A stretch of DNA of 41,377 nt from Propionivibrio sp. (GCF_029255185.1 NZ_JAPUVO010000081.1:1-41377), one strand, 5' to 3'; positions 1-9,925 are shown, numbered from the stretch's first letter. Numbers and translations are program-made. Notes: generated from the sequence alone by a model not told the origin.

Positions 1-215
1 CTGGAAAGCGTCATCTCCAATCCACTGTTATAGCTTTGCAGCTGATTCGTGATGAGTAGCAGTTGTTGTTTAAGGTCAGTTGAAACCTTTTTTTCCATCT
101 GATTAATGGTGAACTGAACCAAAAAAAACGTGCTCCCAATCAGGGTAGTGGCCAGTACCAGCAACACCGACAGGGTAAGCTTGACCGCCAAGGAGGCATT
201 GCGCAGAACGTTCAT
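1..215 (-). CDS. N-terminal fragment of a membrane chemoreceptor or sensor (cut by window edge)
   Basis: Reading the minus strand from ATG at 215 gives an open frame of 71 residues that runs off the left edge. It begins MNVLRNASLAVKL and continues into a hydrophobic segment at about residues 11-33. A hydrophilic stretch predicted to be helical and periplasmic follows. A clean ribosome binding site (AGGAG) lies about 5 bases upstream. A short positively charged N-terminus, one membrane helix and then an extracytoplasmic domain is the usual start of methyl-accepting chemotaxis proteins with a Cache sensor domain, or of sensor kinases. The signalling part lies outside the window, so the family is inferred from this N-terminus alone. 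Confidence 0.6.
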   Translation of the reverse strand, partial: MNVLRNASLAVKLTLSVLLVLATTLIGSTFFLVQFTINQMEKKVSTDLKQQLLLITNQLQSYNSGLEMTLS

Positions 216-366
216 TTCACTCTCCTAAATGTTGATGATTCAGCAGGCCGATATATAGTGATGGTGCGATTTCCACAGATTACCTGATCTAAACTCAATT
301 TGAGTAGTTTAATTATGGTCGCCAGATTTCACCATCCCGATACCACCATTAAGCTCCGCTAAACCA

Positions 367-1161
367 ATGACCATCGGCAAACTCATCCACTGGCTGCGCG
401 AATCAAATCAGCCCCATCCTTTGCCCGACGCTCTGTGGGAAGCAACGCTGGCCACGCTGCCCTTTGTCGACCCACTGGACCGAGAAGAAAAATCACGTTT
501 GCGCAAGTTGAGCAAAGCCTTCCTCGCTGAAAAAGAATTTACCAGCGCCGGTGGCCTGGAACTTAGCGATGTCATATGTGTTTCGATTGCCGTGCAGGGT
601 TGTCTGCCAATCCTTAATCTCGGCCTGGAACGATATCGCGACTGGGTTGGCATCATCGTCTATCCAGATGAATTCATTATCCCGCGTAGCGTCGAAGACG
701 AATTCGGCATCGTCCATGAGTACAACGACATTGCCTCGGGCGAAGCCTGGGAGGGCGGCCCCTTGCTCGTATCCTGGCGCGATGCACAAATGGCCGGCTC
801 AGGTTATAACGTTGTCATTCACGAGTTCGCGCACAAGCTCGACATGCAGAGCGGCGAGGCCAACGGCATTCCGCCACTGCCGGCGAACGTCTCGCGCACG
901 GAATGGGAAGCAGCGCTGCTCGCCGCCTACGACAATTTCTGCGCGCGAGTTGATGTTGCCGAGGAAAACGGCGAAGACTTCTACGCAACGTCCCTGCTCG
1001 ACCCCTATGCCGCCGAGAACCCCGGCGAATTCTTCGCCGTCATGAGCGAGACTTTCTTTGAAACACCGGATATCCTGCGTCAAGCCTACCCGACGCTCTA
1101 CGTGCAGATGAGCCGCTTCTACCGGCAGGATCCGGCCGCACGCAGTGACGGGGTTCGCTAA
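367..1161 (+). CDS. mtfA: MtfA family zinc metallopeptidase
   Basis: The product has 264 residues, close to the 265 of E. coli MtfA. MtfA is a gluzincin-like M90 peptidase that binds the repressor Mlc and so links to control of the glucose phosphotransferase system. The zinc site is intact: H152-E153-F-A-H156, followed by a Glu (residue 221) in the N-P-G-E-F-F motif, matching E212 of the E. coli enzyme. No signal peptide is seen, in agreement with a cytosolic location. No Mlc or ptsG gene is present in the window, so the regulatory partner in this organism is unknown. The ATG at 367 has only a weak Shine-Dalgarno but gives full-length alignment with the family. Confidence 0.9.
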   Translation: MTIGKLIHWLRESNQPHPLPDALWEATLATLPFVDPLDREEKSRLRKLSKAFLAEKEFTSAGGLELSDVICVSIAVQGCLPILNLGLERYRDWVGIIVYPDEFIIPRSVEDEFGIVHEYNDIASGEAWEGGPLLVSWRDAQMAGSGYNVVIHEFAHKLDMQSGEANGIPPLPANVSRTEWEAALLAAYDNFCARVDVAEENGEDFYATSLLDPYAAENPGEFFAVMSETFFETPDILRQAYPTLYVQMSRFYRQDPAARSDGVR

Positions 1162-1194
1162 CAACCGGTTTGCCCTGGCTTCCAAGACTACAGC

Positions 1195-1225
1195 TTGATC
1201 CATAACTGCCGATATGGGCTAGAAT
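1195..1225 (+). promoter_or_regulatory. Putative sigma-70 promoter of the HDOD gene
   Basis: TTGATC (1195-1200) and TAGAAT (1220-1225) are separated by 19 bases and sit in the gap after mtfA. Transcription from here would begin near 1232. That would exclude an ATG at 1229 and favours translation of the HDOD gene from 1301. The spacer is longer than optimal. Confidence 0.35.
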
Positions 1226-1300
1226 GCAATGCGTGTCCAATCTGAGCAACTTTGCATAAAACAGAATCAACTCCGCGAAAACACCAAGAGCACTCCATAT

Positions 1301-2518
1301 ATGCCAGAACCTTACTTTTTCTTTCGCCCGATTCTCGCTGCCGACCGCAGTTGGGCCGCCATTGACTGGCAATCCCGGTCACCCTTCACAACCGAAAGCG
1401 CCGACCTTGCGCGCTGTTTTTCCGAATCGACCGCTGCACCGCTGGCCGACATATTTCCCATGGTTGCGCCACTCAATCCGGCGGCTATGGAACAAAATTC
1501 GTTTTTCGACAGATTTGATGCCAGGCAGGTCGTTTTCGTTCTTCCCGCCACAAGTCTTGAAAACTCACAAACCTTGGCCAGGTGCAAGTACCTTCGCACC
1601 CAGGGCAATCGCTTCGGCCTGCACATAGACCATGGCGAACTGCTAAGGAAAGTGCCGGTTGCCGCGTTTGACTCTCTGTGGCTTGATGCGACGTTCGCCC
1701 GCCAGGAACTCTCGGCAAATGACTTGTCTTACACTAAAGACGCTGGATTCCACAAGATCGCCACCAGCGTCGCTTCGTATGAAATGTTCAGTTGGCTGAC
1801 CGAGAAGAAGTTTGACTGGTCTGACAGCCACTTCCTGGCGACACAAAATCCGCTTTACGCCAAAGAGCCTGATCTCACACGCTTTAAGTTGCTCCGGCTG
1901 TTAAACCTGGTCAGACAGGACGGCGACACGCGTGAGATTGAGGGAATCTTCCGTGAAGAACCGAAGCTTTCTTACAATCTGCTCCGTCTAGTCAATTCGG
2001 TTGCTGTGGGCGCCAGAACCAAGATCAGCAATTTCTCCCAGGCGATCGCGATACTCGGACGTCGCCAGTTGCAGCGCTGGCTGCAGTTGCTGATTTATGC
2101 CAATAATCTGGCCGATGGCAATGCGCCCAACCCCCTGATGCAGCTCGCCGCCGCGCGTGGACGCCAGATGGAACTGCTCAGTGCGGCAATCGTTCCACAA
2201 CCCGACATTCCTGATCTATGCGACAACGCGTTCATGATCGGGCTGTTTTCTCTGCTCGAGGTGTTGATCAATCTACCGATGAAAGACGTCCTCAAGGAAC
2301 TGCCATTGCATGACGAGGTTGTCGACGCCTTGCTCTCTGGGGGCCAGGGTGGAGTTCTCGGCCAGCTTCTTGCAGCAATCATAACCAGCGAAGCGGGTAA
2401 TTTTTCAGGCGCGGAAACGATTCTTTCCGGCCTCGGAATCAGCCCCGCAATGCACGCAAAATCGCAGATTACAGCCCTCTACTGGGCTAGTCGAATAAAC
2501 ATCAACAATCACGACTGA
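1301..2518 (+). CDS. Degenerate EAL / HDOD domain signalling protein
   Basis: The product of 405 residues has two parts. Residues 1 to about 190 resemble the degenerate EAL-like domain of the YuxH type (starting MPEPYFFFRPILAADR). Residues about 195-390 form an HDOD domain, a helical relative of HD-GYP that lacks the catalytic HD pair; the stretch NLLRLVNS...ISNFSQAIAILGRRQLQRWLQ is typical. Such proteins act in bacterial signalling, often near c-di-GMP or chemotaxis networks, but this gene has no informative neighbour. I chose ATG 1301 because the family normally begins at this M-P-E-P sequence and a promoter-like element lies just upstream. An in-frame ATG at 1229 would add 24 unconserved residues. 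Molecular role not known. Confidence 0.75.
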   Translation: MPEPYFFFRPILAADRSWAAIDWQSRSPFTTESADLARCFSESTAAPLADIFPMVAPLNPAAMEQNSFFDRFDARQVVFVLPATSLENSQTLARCKYLRTQGNRFGLHIDHGELLRKVPVAAFDSLWLDATFARQELSANDLSYTKDAGFHKIATSVASYEMFSWLTEKKFDWSDSHFLATQNPLYAKEPDLTRFKLLRLLNLVRQDGDTREIEGIFREEPKLSYNLLRLVNSVAVGARTKISNFSQAIAILGRRQLQRWLQLLIYANNLADGNAPNPLMQLAAARGRQMELLSAAIVPQPDIPDLCDNAFMIGLFSLLEVLINLPMKDVLKELPLHDEVVDALLSGGQGGVLGQLLAAIITSEAGNFSGAETILSGLGISPAMHAKSQITALYWASRININNHD

Positions 2519-2567
2519 CCCCCTGACCTCCCGGCGGCGAACCTTAAACAGCGCGGTTGCTGCCGGA

Positions 2568-3206
2568 TCACTCACCGCAAAAAGGATTGCTGCGCCGTTC
2601 GCTGCCGAAGGTCGACATCGGCCCGTGCCCAGGGATGAAGGCAACATCGTCGCCAAGCGGCCACAGTCGTCCATGGATAGACGCAATCAGTGCTGCGAAA
2701 TCACCTTTCGGAAAATCCGTACGTCCAATCGAGCCCTGGAACAAAACATCACCGACAATGGCCAGTCGACCGGGAGCATTGAAAAAGACCACATGTCCGG
2801 GCGTATGCCCCGGGCAATGCAAGACCTCCATTTCGACCTGGCCGAAACTGACGCGATCACCCTGCTCCAGCCAGCGATCTGGCGTAAAAGCGCGCACATC
2901 CGGAAATCCAAACATCCTGCTTTGCTCCGGCATGCCATCAATCCAGAACTGATCTTCACGCTGCGGACCTTCAATCGGCAGGGAAAACCGATCGGCCAGC
3001 TCAGCAACGGCCCCGGCGTGGTCAATATGCCCATGGGTTACAAGAATTCTTTCCAGAACAACCCCGTTTTTTTTCACCGCGCTCAGGATGCGCGCAATGT
3101 CACCACCAGGATCAACCACTGCTGCGCGCAGCGTCTGATCACACCACAGCAGGCTGCAATTCTGTTCAAACGGCGTGACTGGAATGATCTGATATTTTAT
3201 GCCCAT
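2568..3206 (-). CDS. gloC: Metallo-beta-lactamase fold hydrolase, type II glyoxalase GloC-like
   Basis: The 212-residue product matches E. coli YcbL/GloC in length and along its whole length. It is a hydroxyacylglutathione hydrolase of the metallo-beta-lactamase fold that acts in methylglyoxal detoxification. Metal ligands are present in T-H58-G-H60-I-D62-H63, the later C-P-G-H-T-P-G-H motif, V-G-D-V-L-F and the final I-P-G-H-G. The start at 3206 (MGIKYQIIPVT) is set by alignment to the E. coli N-terminus. A longer frame back to 3407 would overlap cysS and is not conserved. The gene lies 85 bases after cysS on the same strand, so co-transcription is possible. Substrate assignment comes from the family, not from the sequence itself. 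Confidence 0.85.
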   Translation of the reverse strand: MGIKYQIIPVTPFEQNCSLLWCDQTLRAAVVDPGGDIARILSAVKKNGVVLERILVTHGHIDHAGAVAELADRFSLPIEGPQREDQFWIDGMPEQSRMFGFPDVRAFTPDRWLEQGDRVSFGQVEMEVLHCPGHTPGHVVFFNAPGRLAIVGDVLFQGSIGRTDFPKGDFAALIASIHGRLWPLGDDVAFIPGHGPMSTFGSERRSNPFCGE

Positions 3207-3291
3207 GAATGCTATCGCCTGATGCTCGAAAAAGAGCGCGAAGTATAGTAGCTGAGTACTATTTTGTATCGTCCGCCAGTTGCAGTTGCGA

Positions 3292-4683
3292 TCAGGCGCG
3301 GCGCCAGATCGTCCCCTGCGCACCATCCTCAAGCACAATACCGGCGGCCAGCAGTTCGCTGCGAATACGGTCGGCTTCGCTGAAGTTTCTGGCTTTCTTG
3401 GCGGCAATCCGTGCAGCGATCAGTGCTTCGATCCTGTTGGCTGAGCATTCAGCCGCAGCGCCCTGGCCCTCCCCTCCCACTGGCGCGGCCTGCAGAAAGG
3501 TCTGTGGATCGCGTTTGAGCAAGCCAAGCAGGCCGGCCAATGCACGCAGTTGCCCGGCAAGCGCCGGCGTCTTGCTACGGTTGAGTTCGGAGGCCAGATC
3601 AAAGAGTACGGCGCAAGCTTCGGACGTATTGAAGTCGTCGTCCATTGCCTGACGAAAGCGCCGGGCATGGGCATCGCTCCAGTCAACCGGAACATCCTCG
3701 GACTTGACGGCCTTGAGCGCGGTATAGAGCCTCGCCAATGCCTGACGTGCATCATCGAGATGGATGTCGGAGTAGTTGAGCGGGCTGCGGTAGTGCGCGC
3801 GCAGGATGAAGAAACGCACCACTTCAGCGTCGTATTTCTTGAGCACTTCGCGAATGCTGAAGAAATTGCCGAGCGACTTGGACATCTTCTCGTCATCGAT
3901 ACGTACAAAGCCGTTGTGCATCCAATAATTGACGAAACGGCAATTATTGGCGCCTTCGGACTGGGCAATCTCATTTTCGTGGTGCGGGAACTGCAAATCC
4001 TGGCCGCCGCCGTGGATGTCAAAATGTTTGCCGAGCAGGTCGGAACTCATCGCCGAGCATTCGATGTGCCAACCCGGCCGGCCCCTGCCCCAAGGCGAAT
4101 CCCAGAACGGTTCGCCTTCCTTGCCGTGCTTCCACAAGACGAAGTCGAGCGGATCCTGCTTGGCCTGTTCGACGTCGACCCGTTCGCCTGCACGCAGATC
4201 GTCAAGCGACTTGCCGGAAAGCTTGCCGTAACCGGGAAACTTGCGCACCGAGAAGTTCACGTCGCCGTCGCCCGCCTGATAGGCCAGTCCATTGCTTTCA
4301 AGCTGACCGATCAGCTTCTGCATCTGCGGCACATACTCGGTGGCGCGTGGCTCAAAGTTGGGTTTCTCGACGCCGAGCGCCGCCGCGTCTTCGTTCATGA
4401 ATCCAATGAAGCGCCCAGTCAACTCCCCGATCGTCTCTTTGTTTTCCAGCGCACGCTTGATGATTTTGTCATCGATATCAGTAATATTTCGCACATAGGT
4501 CACCTCCAGGCCACTCGCCCGCAACCAGCGTTGAACCATATCAAAAACAACCAGAACACGGGCGTGACCAAGATGGCAGTAGTCGTAGACAGTCATCCCA
4601 CACACGTACATGCGAACCTTGCCGGGTTCGATGGGGACAAAGTCCTGCTTTTCTCTGACCAGAGTATTGTAGATTTTCAGCAT
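3292..4683 (-). CDS. cysS: Cysteine--tRNA ligase
   Basis: This class I aminoacyl-tRNA synthetase attaches cysteine to tRNA-Cys. The 463-residue product aligns end to end with E. coli CysRS (461). The zinc ligand C28 in M-Y-V-C-G is present, as are the HIGH-type motif H37-L-G-H40, the W-H-I-E-C-S-A-M and P-H-H-E-N-E-I-A-Q zinc-site segments, and the K-M-S-K-S loop near residue 268. The C-terminal anticodon-binding part ends in G-T-I-W-R-R-A. I chose ATG 4683 (MLKIYNTL), which matches the E. coli start exactly. A GTG at 4695 would add four residues. The gene is divergent from the TPR gene beginning at 4805. Confidence 0.97.
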   Translation of the reverse strand: MLKIYNTLVREKQDFVPIEPGKVRMYVCGMTVYDYCHLGHARVLVVFDMVQRWLRASGLEVTYVRNITDIDDKIIKRALENKETIGELTGRFIGFMNEDAAALGVEKPNFEPRATEYVPQMQKLIGQLESNGLAYQAGDGDVNFSVRKFPGYGKLSGKSLDDLRAGERVDVEQAKQDPLDFVLWKHGKEGEPFWDSPWGRGRPGWHIECSAMSSDLLGKHFDIHGGGQDLQFPHHENEIAQSEGANNCRFVNYWMHNGFVRIDDEKMSKSLGNFFSIREVLKKYDAEVVRFFILRAHYRSPLNYSDIHLDDARQALARLYTALKAVKSEDVPVDWSDAHARRFRQAMDDDFNTSEACAVLFDLASELNRSKTPALAGQLRALAGLLGLLKRDPQTFLQAAPVGGEGQGAAAECSANRIEALIAARIAAKKARNFSEADRIRSELLAAGIVLEDGAQGTIWRRA

Positions 4684-4734
4684 TCTTCGGCTCACGAGAA
4701 CGCCCCATGAAAAAACGGGAGCATAAGGAGTACT

Positions 4735-4762
4735 TTGGATTCGACGCGCTTCTTGTTAGAAT
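4735..4762 (+). promoter_or_regulatory. Putative sigma-70 promoter of the TPR / L,D-transpeptidase / ppi run
   Basis: TTGGAT (4735-4740), 16 bases, then TAGAAT (4757-4762). It lies between the divergent cysS and TPR genes, about 43 bases before the ATG at 4805. It is the only good promoter-like pair before the tightly packed genes 4805-8186. Confidence 0.5.
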
Positions 4763-4804
4763 TAGGCGGTTAAGTCACCAACCCTTGAGAAGTATACCAT
4801 AACG

Positions 4805-5911
4805 ATGCGTCCCACCTCCCAAACGCCTTCACTGGCGCGCTTTTCAGCCATTATCCTTGGCCTGGTTCTGAGCGCTTCCGTTTCCCTTGCACAGGCCCAA
4901 TCCCTGCCGGACATCCAGCGTCTGATGAAACAGAATCAGATGCCGCAAGCCCTTGAAAAAGTTGACCTGTATATTTCGAGCAAGCCGAAGGACGCCCAAG
5001 GTCGTTTTCTGAGAGGACTGATCCTGACCGACCTGGGACGCCCGGCCGACGCCATTGCGGTATTTACCAAGCTGACCGAGGATTTTCCCGAGTTGCCCGA
5101 GCCGTACAACAATCTCGCCGTGCTTTACGCCCAGCAGAAGCAATACGACAAGGCGCGTTCCGCCCTTGAGATGGCCATCCGGACGCATCCGAGCTACTCC
5201 ATCGCGCATGAGAATCTTGGTGATGTTTACGCCAAACTCGCCAGCCAAGCCTACGACAAGGCGCTCCAACTCGACTCATCGAACGCTGCGACGCAAACGA
5301 AACTGTCGATGATCAAGGAGTTGATCAGCACCTCGTCCAAGCCAAGTGCCAAACCAGGAACGGCGGCCACACGCCCGGCAGTCGAGCCGCCGGTGAAGCT
5401 TGCAGCAGCAGAAGCACCCAAAACGGCGCCTGCAGTAACAACACCCTCGGCCCCGCCGCCACCTCCGGCAGTCAAATCCGCTGAAAAAGCGTCCGAAACG
5501 GTTGCCGCCGTAAAACCTTCCGAAACCAAGACGCCTGTAGAAAAAGCAGCGCCAGCCTCCTCCGCGGCAGGAAACGAATCTGATGTCACCAAGACCCTGC
5601 TCGGTTGGGCCAGCGCCTGGTCGCGCAAAGATGTGAAAAGTTATTTGAGCTACTACGCCACCGATTTCCAACCCCCCAACGGCATGGCGCGCAAGGCGTG
5701 GGAAACCGAGCGCGCACAACGCATCGACAAGCCGGGCAAATTGCAGGTCAAAGTTGAAGACATAAAAGTTTCAGTCACTGGCGACAAGGCCACGGTCAGA
5801 TTTCGCCAGAGCTATACGTCGGCAACGCTCAAGTCATCCGCCGGCAAGACCATTGTTTTCGTGAAAGCAGCCGGAAACAAATGGCTCATTTTGCAGGAAC
5901 GCGTCAGTTGA
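4805..5911 (+). CDS. Exported TPR protein with C-terminal NTF2-like (Cds6-type) domain
   Basis: The product has 368 residues. Residues 1-31 form a signal peptide with a hydrophobic core IILGLVLSASVSL and an A-Q-A-Q cleavage region. Tetratricopeptide repeats span about 33-150. A low-complexity Ala/Pro/Lys/Thr linker follows (about 170-255). Residues about 259-366 form an NTF2-like domain (L-L-G-W-A-S-A-W-S-R-K-D-V). A related domain ends the next gene, an L,D-transpeptidase. The stop codon overlaps the next start by one base, so the two are almost certainly translated together. A periplasmic scaffold or partner for the transpeptidase is a reasonable inference; no enzymatic motif is seen. The linker resembles flexible cell-wall-spanning linkers. 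Confidence 0.8.
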   Translation: MRPTSQTPSLARFSAIILGLVLSASVSLAQAQSLPDIQRLMKQNQMPQALEKVDLYISSKPKDAQGRFLRGLILTDLGRPADAIAVFTKLTEDFPELPEPYNNLAVLYAQQKQYDKARSALEMAIRTHPSYSIAHENLGDVYAKLASQAYDKALQLDSSNAATQTKLSMIKELISTSSKPSAKPGTAATRPAVEPPVKLAAAEAPKTAPAVTTPSAPPPPPAVKSAEKASETVAAVKPSETKTPVEKAAPASSAAGNESDVTKTLLGWASAWSRKDVKSYLSYYATDFQPPNGMARKAWETERAQRIDKPGKLQVKVEDIKVSVTGDKATVRFRQSYTSATLKSSAGKTIVFVKAAGNKWLILQERVS

Positions 5912-7119
5912 TGCGGAGAGTCACGCTCGCTATCGCTTTCACCGCCCTGGTTGGCGTGTGCGCTACGGGGTCGATTGTTGTTGCCAGTTCAAGCAAGCCA
6001 CCAGTCACTTTTTCAGACTCGGGTCCGGAACCTCAGTTGTCCAGGATTCTTGTCGAGATTGAGAAAAACCATCTCGACACAGCGCTTCAACGGACCGAAA
6101 CGCTGCTGCAACAGTATCCGAATTTCCGTCTGGCTCACCTGATCAAGGGCGACCTGTTGCTAGCCCGTAGCATGCCGCTGTCAACCTTCGGCAATGCCCG
6201 AAATGCGCCAGAGGAGAAACTGACCGATCTGCGCGAGGAAGTCGTTGCCCGTCTCAAGGCCTACCGCAGCCGGCAGGCTACCGCTGACTACGTGCCGCGC
6301 TATCTGATGCAAATGCAGCCCGGCCAGGAACACGCGATCGTTGTCGATACGCAAAAGTCGCGCCTCTACCTCTACCAAAACGACAATGGCCGGCCACGCT
6401 TTGTCGCCGACTACTACATCACGCACGGCAAGCTGGGCGCCGATAAGACCCGCGAAGGCGACAAGAAGACCCCGGTCGGCGTCTATCATGTCACCTCCAG
6501 CCTGCCCCTTAATAAACTTGGCGACTTTTACGGCAGTGGCGCCTTCCCGATCAACTACCCCAACGAATGGGACAAGCGTCAGGGGCGTAATGGGCACGGC
6601 ATCTGGCTGCATGGCACGCCGTCGGACACCTTCTCACGCCCACCCAAGGCTTCTGACGGCTGCGTCGTTCTGGCCAACACCGATCTCGACGCTCTAGCCA
6701 AGAATTTACAGATCGGTCTGACACCCGTCATTATCAGCAATTCGGTCGAATGGCTTTCATTTGACGACTGGCAGAAGGAACGTAGCACGCTCAACAAGAA
6801 AATCGAAGAATGGCGTAACGATTGGGAAAGCAGGGATGTTGGCCGCTACCTGAAACACTATTCGAAGAAATTCCAGAGCAAGGATCAAGACCTCGAGCAG
6901 TTCGCCCAGCAGAAGCAGAAGGTGAATGCCGGCAAGGAATGGATAAAGGTCAAGCTCTCCAATGTCTCCATGTTCCGCAATCCGGGCAAGGAAGAACTGG
7001 TGATCGTCACCTTCGAGCAGGACTACCAGAGCAACAACCTCAACAACCAGATGAAAAAACGTCAGTACTGGGTCAGCGAAGACGGTACCTGGAAAATTAT
7101 TTTTGAAGGAGCAAGTTGA
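5911..7119 (+). CDS. L,D-transpeptidase (YkuD fold) with NTF2-like C-terminal domain
   Basis: The product of 402 residues has four parts: an N-terminal signal/anchor sequence (1-26), a short TPR-like helical region (about 36-75), a YkuD catalytic domain (about 140-275) and a C-terminal NTF2-like domain (about 296-402). The catalytic His is H234 (W-L-H-G-T) and the nucleophile C251 lies in S-D-G-C-V. L,D-transpeptidases form 3-3 cross-links in peptidoglycan or attach proteins to it; the architecture resembles the Cds6 group. I chose ATG 5911, which overlaps the preceding TGA by one base and has AGGAA 11 bases upstream. An in-frame ATG at 5881 would lie inside the TPR gene and weaken the signal peptide. 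Confidence 0.85.
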   Translation: MRRVTLAIAFTALVGVCATGSIVVASSSKPPVTFSDSGPEPQLSRILVEIEKNHLDTALQRTETLLQQYPNFRLAHLIKGDLLLARSMPLSTFGNARNAPEEKLTDLREEVVARLKAYRSRQATADYVPRYLMQMQPGQEHAIVVDTQKSRLYLYQNDNGRPRFVADYYITHGKLGADKTREGDKKTPVGVYHVTSSLPLNKLGDFYGSGAFPINYPNEWDKRQGRNGHGIWLHGTPSDTFSRPPKASDGCVVLANTDLDALAKNLQIGLTPVIISNSVEWLSFDDWQKERSTLNKKIEEWRNDWESRDVGRYLKHYSKKFQSKDQDLEQFAQQKQKVNAGKEWIKVKLSNVSMFRNPGKEELVIVTFEQDYQSNNLNNQMKKRQYWVSEDGTWKIIFEGAS

Positions 7120-7685
7120 TGAAGCACGTTCTTGAGCTGCTGCTTGCTGCAGGACTGTTTGTTTCAGCCGCAGCGATAGCCGCCCCCACCGTCGAAATGC
7201 AGACCAGCATGGGTACCATCGTCATCGAGCTCAACTCGGAAAAAGCCCCGATCACCGTCAAAAATTTCTTGCAATACGCCAAGGACGGCTTTTACAACGG
7301 CACAATCTTTCACCGCGTCATTGATGGTTTCATGATCCAGGGGGGCGGTTTCCTGAAAGACATGAGTGAAAAGCCAACCGCCAGCCAGATTCTCAACGAA
7401 TCAAAAAATGGTCTGAAAAACGAGCGTGGAACGATTGCCATGGCGCGCCGCGCCGAACCCCACTCGGCCACCTCGCAGTTTTTCATCAACCACCAGGACA
7501 ACTCCAATCAGCTTGACTACCCGTTAAATGGCGGCGGTTACGCCGTGTTTGGCAAAGTGGTTCAAGGCATGGACGTGGTCGACAAAATCGCCAAAGTGCC
7601 CACTGGCAACCGCGCGATGCACCAGAATGTGCCGATCGAACCTGTCATCATCCAGTCAATCAAAATCAACCCTGATAAAAAGTAA
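7119..7685 (+). CDS. ppiA: Periplasmic peptidyl-prolyl cis-trans isomerase (cyclophilin)
   Basis: The 188-residue cyclophilin has an N-terminal signal peptide (hydrophobic 5-20, cleavage near A-I-A-A-P), so it acts in the periplasm. The active-site motif F-H-R66[11 protein letters not shown] is intact, as is [12 protein letters not shown] 7119 overlaps the upstream TGA by one base and has a strong AAGGAG (7106-7111) seven bases away. A TTG three bases earlier is unlikely. It is followed after nine bases by its cytosolic paralogue ppiB. Co-location with the transpeptidase suggests a shared envelope operon. Confidence 0.93.
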   Translation: MKHVLELLLAAGLFVSAAAIAAPTVEMQTSMGTIVIELNSEKAPITVKNFLQYAKDGFYNGTIFHRVIDGFMIQGGGFLKDMSEKPTASQILNESKNGLKNERGTIAMARRAEPHSATSQFFINHQDNSNQLDYPLNGGGYAVFGKVVQGMDVVDKIAKVPTGNRAMHQNVPIEPVIIQSIKINPDKK

Positions 7686-7694
7686 GGCATTTTC

Positions 7695-8186
7695 ATGATC
7701 AAGCTGCACACCAACTTTGGCGTCATAACCCTTGAACTCGACGCTGAAAAAGCACCGGAATCGGCAAAAAATTTCCTTGCTTATGCCCAGGCCGGACACT
7801 ATGACAACACGGTTTTTCACCGCATCATCCCGGGCTTCATGATCCAGGGTGGCGGCTTCGAGCCGGGTATGAAACAGAAACCGTGCCAGGATCCGATCAA
7901 AAACGAAGCCGACAATGGTCTGAAAAACGACGCCTACACGGTCGCCATGGCGCGCACCTCCGATCCGCACTCAGCCACCGCGCAGTTCTTCATCAATATC
8001 GCCGACAACGACTTCCTCAACTACACGGCACCGAACGCCAATGGCTGGGGTTACTGTGTCTTCGGCAAGGTGGTCGAAGGCAACGAGGTGGTCGACAAGA
8101 TCAAGGACGTAAAAACCGGCAGTACAGGATTCCATCAGGACGTGCCGAAAGAGGACGTCATCATCGAGCGCGCTGAAGTCAACTGA
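7695..8186 (+). CDS. ppiB: Cytosolic peptidyl-prolyl cis-trans isomerase B
   Basis: The 163-residue cyclophilin has no signal peptide and matches the length of E. coli PpiB (164). The catalytic Arg is R43 in [23 protein letters not shown] and the [14 protein letters not shown] segment complete the substrate groove. TAAGG (7683-7687) sits seven bases before the ATG. It is clearly a paralogue of ppiA, which lies nine bases upstream, and lpxH follows after 26 bases. Confidence 0.94.
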   Translation: MIKLHTNFGVITLELDAEKAPESAKNFLAYAQAGHYDNTVFHRIIPGFMIQGGGFEPGMKQKPCQDPIKNEADNGLKNDAYTVAMARTSDPHSATAQFFINIADNDFLNYTAPNANGWGYCVFGKVVEGNEVVDKIKDVKTGSTGFHQDVPKEDVIIERAEVN

Positions 8187-8212
8187 GCAGCTCGTTCGGG
8201 TCTGAATCGGCC

Positions 8213-8953
8213 GTGCTCCACTTCATTTCAGACCTGCACCTGTCGCCGCAGGCGCCCGGCGCCACCCGTATCTTTCTTGATTTTCTTGGCGGTCGCGCAC
8301 GCGCCGCCGAGCATCTTTACATCCTTGGCGATCTCTTTGAGGTCTGGCCGGGTGACGACTGCATTGATGATGTGCAGGACGGCTTCAATCATGGAATCAT
8401 CAATGCCCTGCGTGCGCTGACCGATTGCGGCGTCAGACTATCGGTGATGCACGGCAACCGAGACTTCCTACTCGGCAACGAATTCGCCCTACGCAGCGGC
8501 GCCAGCCTACTGCCTGACCCCTACGTGCTGTCGCTGCCCAGTTGGCAGTTTGTCCTCTCACACGGCGACCTGCTGTGTACCGACGACACCGACTACCAGA
8601 TATTTCGTACGCGGGTTCGCGATCCCGCCTGGCGTGTTGCCTTTCTCAACAAATCGCTGCAAGAGCGTAAGGCCATTGCCACCGCGCTACGCCAGCAGAG
8701 CGAAGATTCAAAGCGCGAAAAACTGAAACTGACGCAGTACATGATGGATCTCAATCCCGCAGACACGGAGGATTTCCTGCGCCATCATGGCTATGCCACC
8801 TTCATTCACGGTCACACCCACCGCCCGGCAAGGCACGACCACCTGGTTGACGGCATTCATGTCGAACGCTGGGTGATGTCGGACTGGCACGAAGATCACG
8901 GTGAATGCCTGAGCTGGGACGGGCGTCAGCTCAGTCGTGAAGTACTGCGCTGA
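8213..8953 (+). CDS. lpxH: UDP-2,3-diacylglucosamine diphosphatase
   Basis: LpxH hydrolyses UDP-2,3-diacylglucosamine to lipid X in lipid A synthesis, at the inner face of the cytoplasmic membrane. The 246-residue product carries the calcineurin-like metal motifs in order: S-D7-L-H9-L, L-G-D40-L-F, H-G-N-R-D-F-L-L-G, L-S-H-G-D and the I-H199-G-H201-T-H203 ending. The start appears to be GTG at 8213. No ATG precedes the conserved S-D-L-H-L motif in this frame, and no good Shine-Dalgarno is visible. The frame stays open upstream, so a different non-ATG start is possible. Confidence 0.93.
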   Translation: MLHFISDLHLSPQAPGATRIFLDFLGGRARAAEHLYILGDLFEVWPGDDCIDDVQDGFNHGIINALRALTDCGVRLSVMHGNRDFLLGNEFALRSGASLLPDPYVLSLPSWQFVLSHGDLLCTDDTDYQIFRTRVRDPAWRVAFLNKSLQERKAIATALRQQSEDSKREKLKLTQYMMDLNPADTEDFLRHHGYATFIHGHTHRPARHDHLVDGIHVERWVMSDWHEDHGECLSWDGRQLSREVLR

Positions 8954-9014
8954 CGGCGCCTGAACGCCAGATGATAAAATCCGGCCTTCCTTACTCTTGC
9001 CCTGTGGAGTCTTC

Positions 9015-9887
9015 ATGAACTCTTCACTTTCCGAGGCTGCCCTGCTCGCTGCTGAAATCGAGCGCAATGTTGCTGTCGCCTTGGCCGAGGACGTCGGTAG
9101 CGGCGATCTCACGGCTCAGTTGGTTGCTGACGATGCCATCGGACGCGCCACCATTGTCTCCCGCGAAAACGCTGTGTTGTGTGGCAGAGCATGGTTTGAA
9201 CACTGCTTCGCCAGACTCGACCCCACTATTTCGATCATCTGGACAGCCGCCGACGGCGACCGGGTCGTTCCCGACCAGATTCTGTGCGAAATTGAAGGCC
9301 CGGCGCGCGCCCTGCTCACAGGCGAGCGTACGGCACTGAACTTTCTGCAACTGCTTTCTGGCGTAGCGACCAAGACACGCCAGTATGCTGACGCCATTGC
9401 CGACACCCGGGCGCAGGTTGTTGATACCCGAAAAACACTTCCCGGCTTGCGTCTGGCACAAAAATACGCCGTCAAGTGCGGCGGCGGCAGCAATCATCGC
9501 CTGGGTTTGTACGATGCAATTCTGATCAAGGAAAACCATATCCTCGCTGCCGGCGGCATTGCTGCTGCAATGGCCACGGCAACACGGTTAGCCGTGGCGA
9601 CGGCCGGCCAGTGCAAGTTCATTCAGGTCGAGGTCGAAAACGCCGCCGAGCTGAATCAGGCGCTCGCCGCCGGCGCGACAATGATTCTGCTCGACAATAT
9701 GAGCCTTGACCAGATGCATGAGGCCGTCGCGATTACTGCGGGTCGTGCCGTACTTGAAGCCTCAGGCAACGTCACGCTCGAAACACTGCGCAGCATTGCC
9801 GAAACAGGCATCGACCGCATCTCGGTTGGCGCTTTGACCAAGGATGTTCATGCTCTCGATCTGTCGATGCGCTTTCAGGCTCAGTAA
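9015..9887 (+). CDS. nadC: Nicotinate-nucleotide pyrophosphorylase (carboxylating)
   Basis: This quinolinate phosphoribosyltransferase makes nicotinate mononucleotide from quinolinate and PRPP in de novo NAD synthesis. The 290-residue product has the diagnostic [10 protein letters not shown] and [13 protein letters not shown]-x-G-L-Y-D segments, I-K-E-N-H, E-V-E-N, L-L-D-N-M and E-A-S-G-N-V. I chose ATG 9015, with TGGAG about five bases upstream; a TTG at 8997 would add six residues. The gene is separate from lpxH by 61 bases that contain a -10-like GATAAAAT near 8972. Confidence 0.95.
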   Translation: MNSSLSEAALLAAEIERNVAVALAEDVGSGDLTAQLVADDAIGRATIVSRENAVLCGRAWFEHCFARLDPTISIIWTAADGDRVVPDQILCEIEGPARALLTGERTALNFLQLLSGVATKTRQYADAIADTRAQVVDTRKTLPGLRLAQKYAVKCGGGSNHRLGLYDAILIKENHILAAGGIAAAMATATRLAVATAGQCKFIQVEVENAAELNQALAAGATMILLDNMSLDQMHEAVAITAGRAVLEASGNVTLETLRSIAETGIDRISVGALTKDVHALDLSMRFQAQ

Positions 9888-9925
9888 ATACGGGTGATCT
9901 GGCGGTACGCACCGGTTACTCCACG

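Noticed and set aside
3550-4710. 386-codon frame antisense to cysS
   Set aside because: Covered by cysS with full family alignment. The antisense product shows no domain and has no proper start signal.
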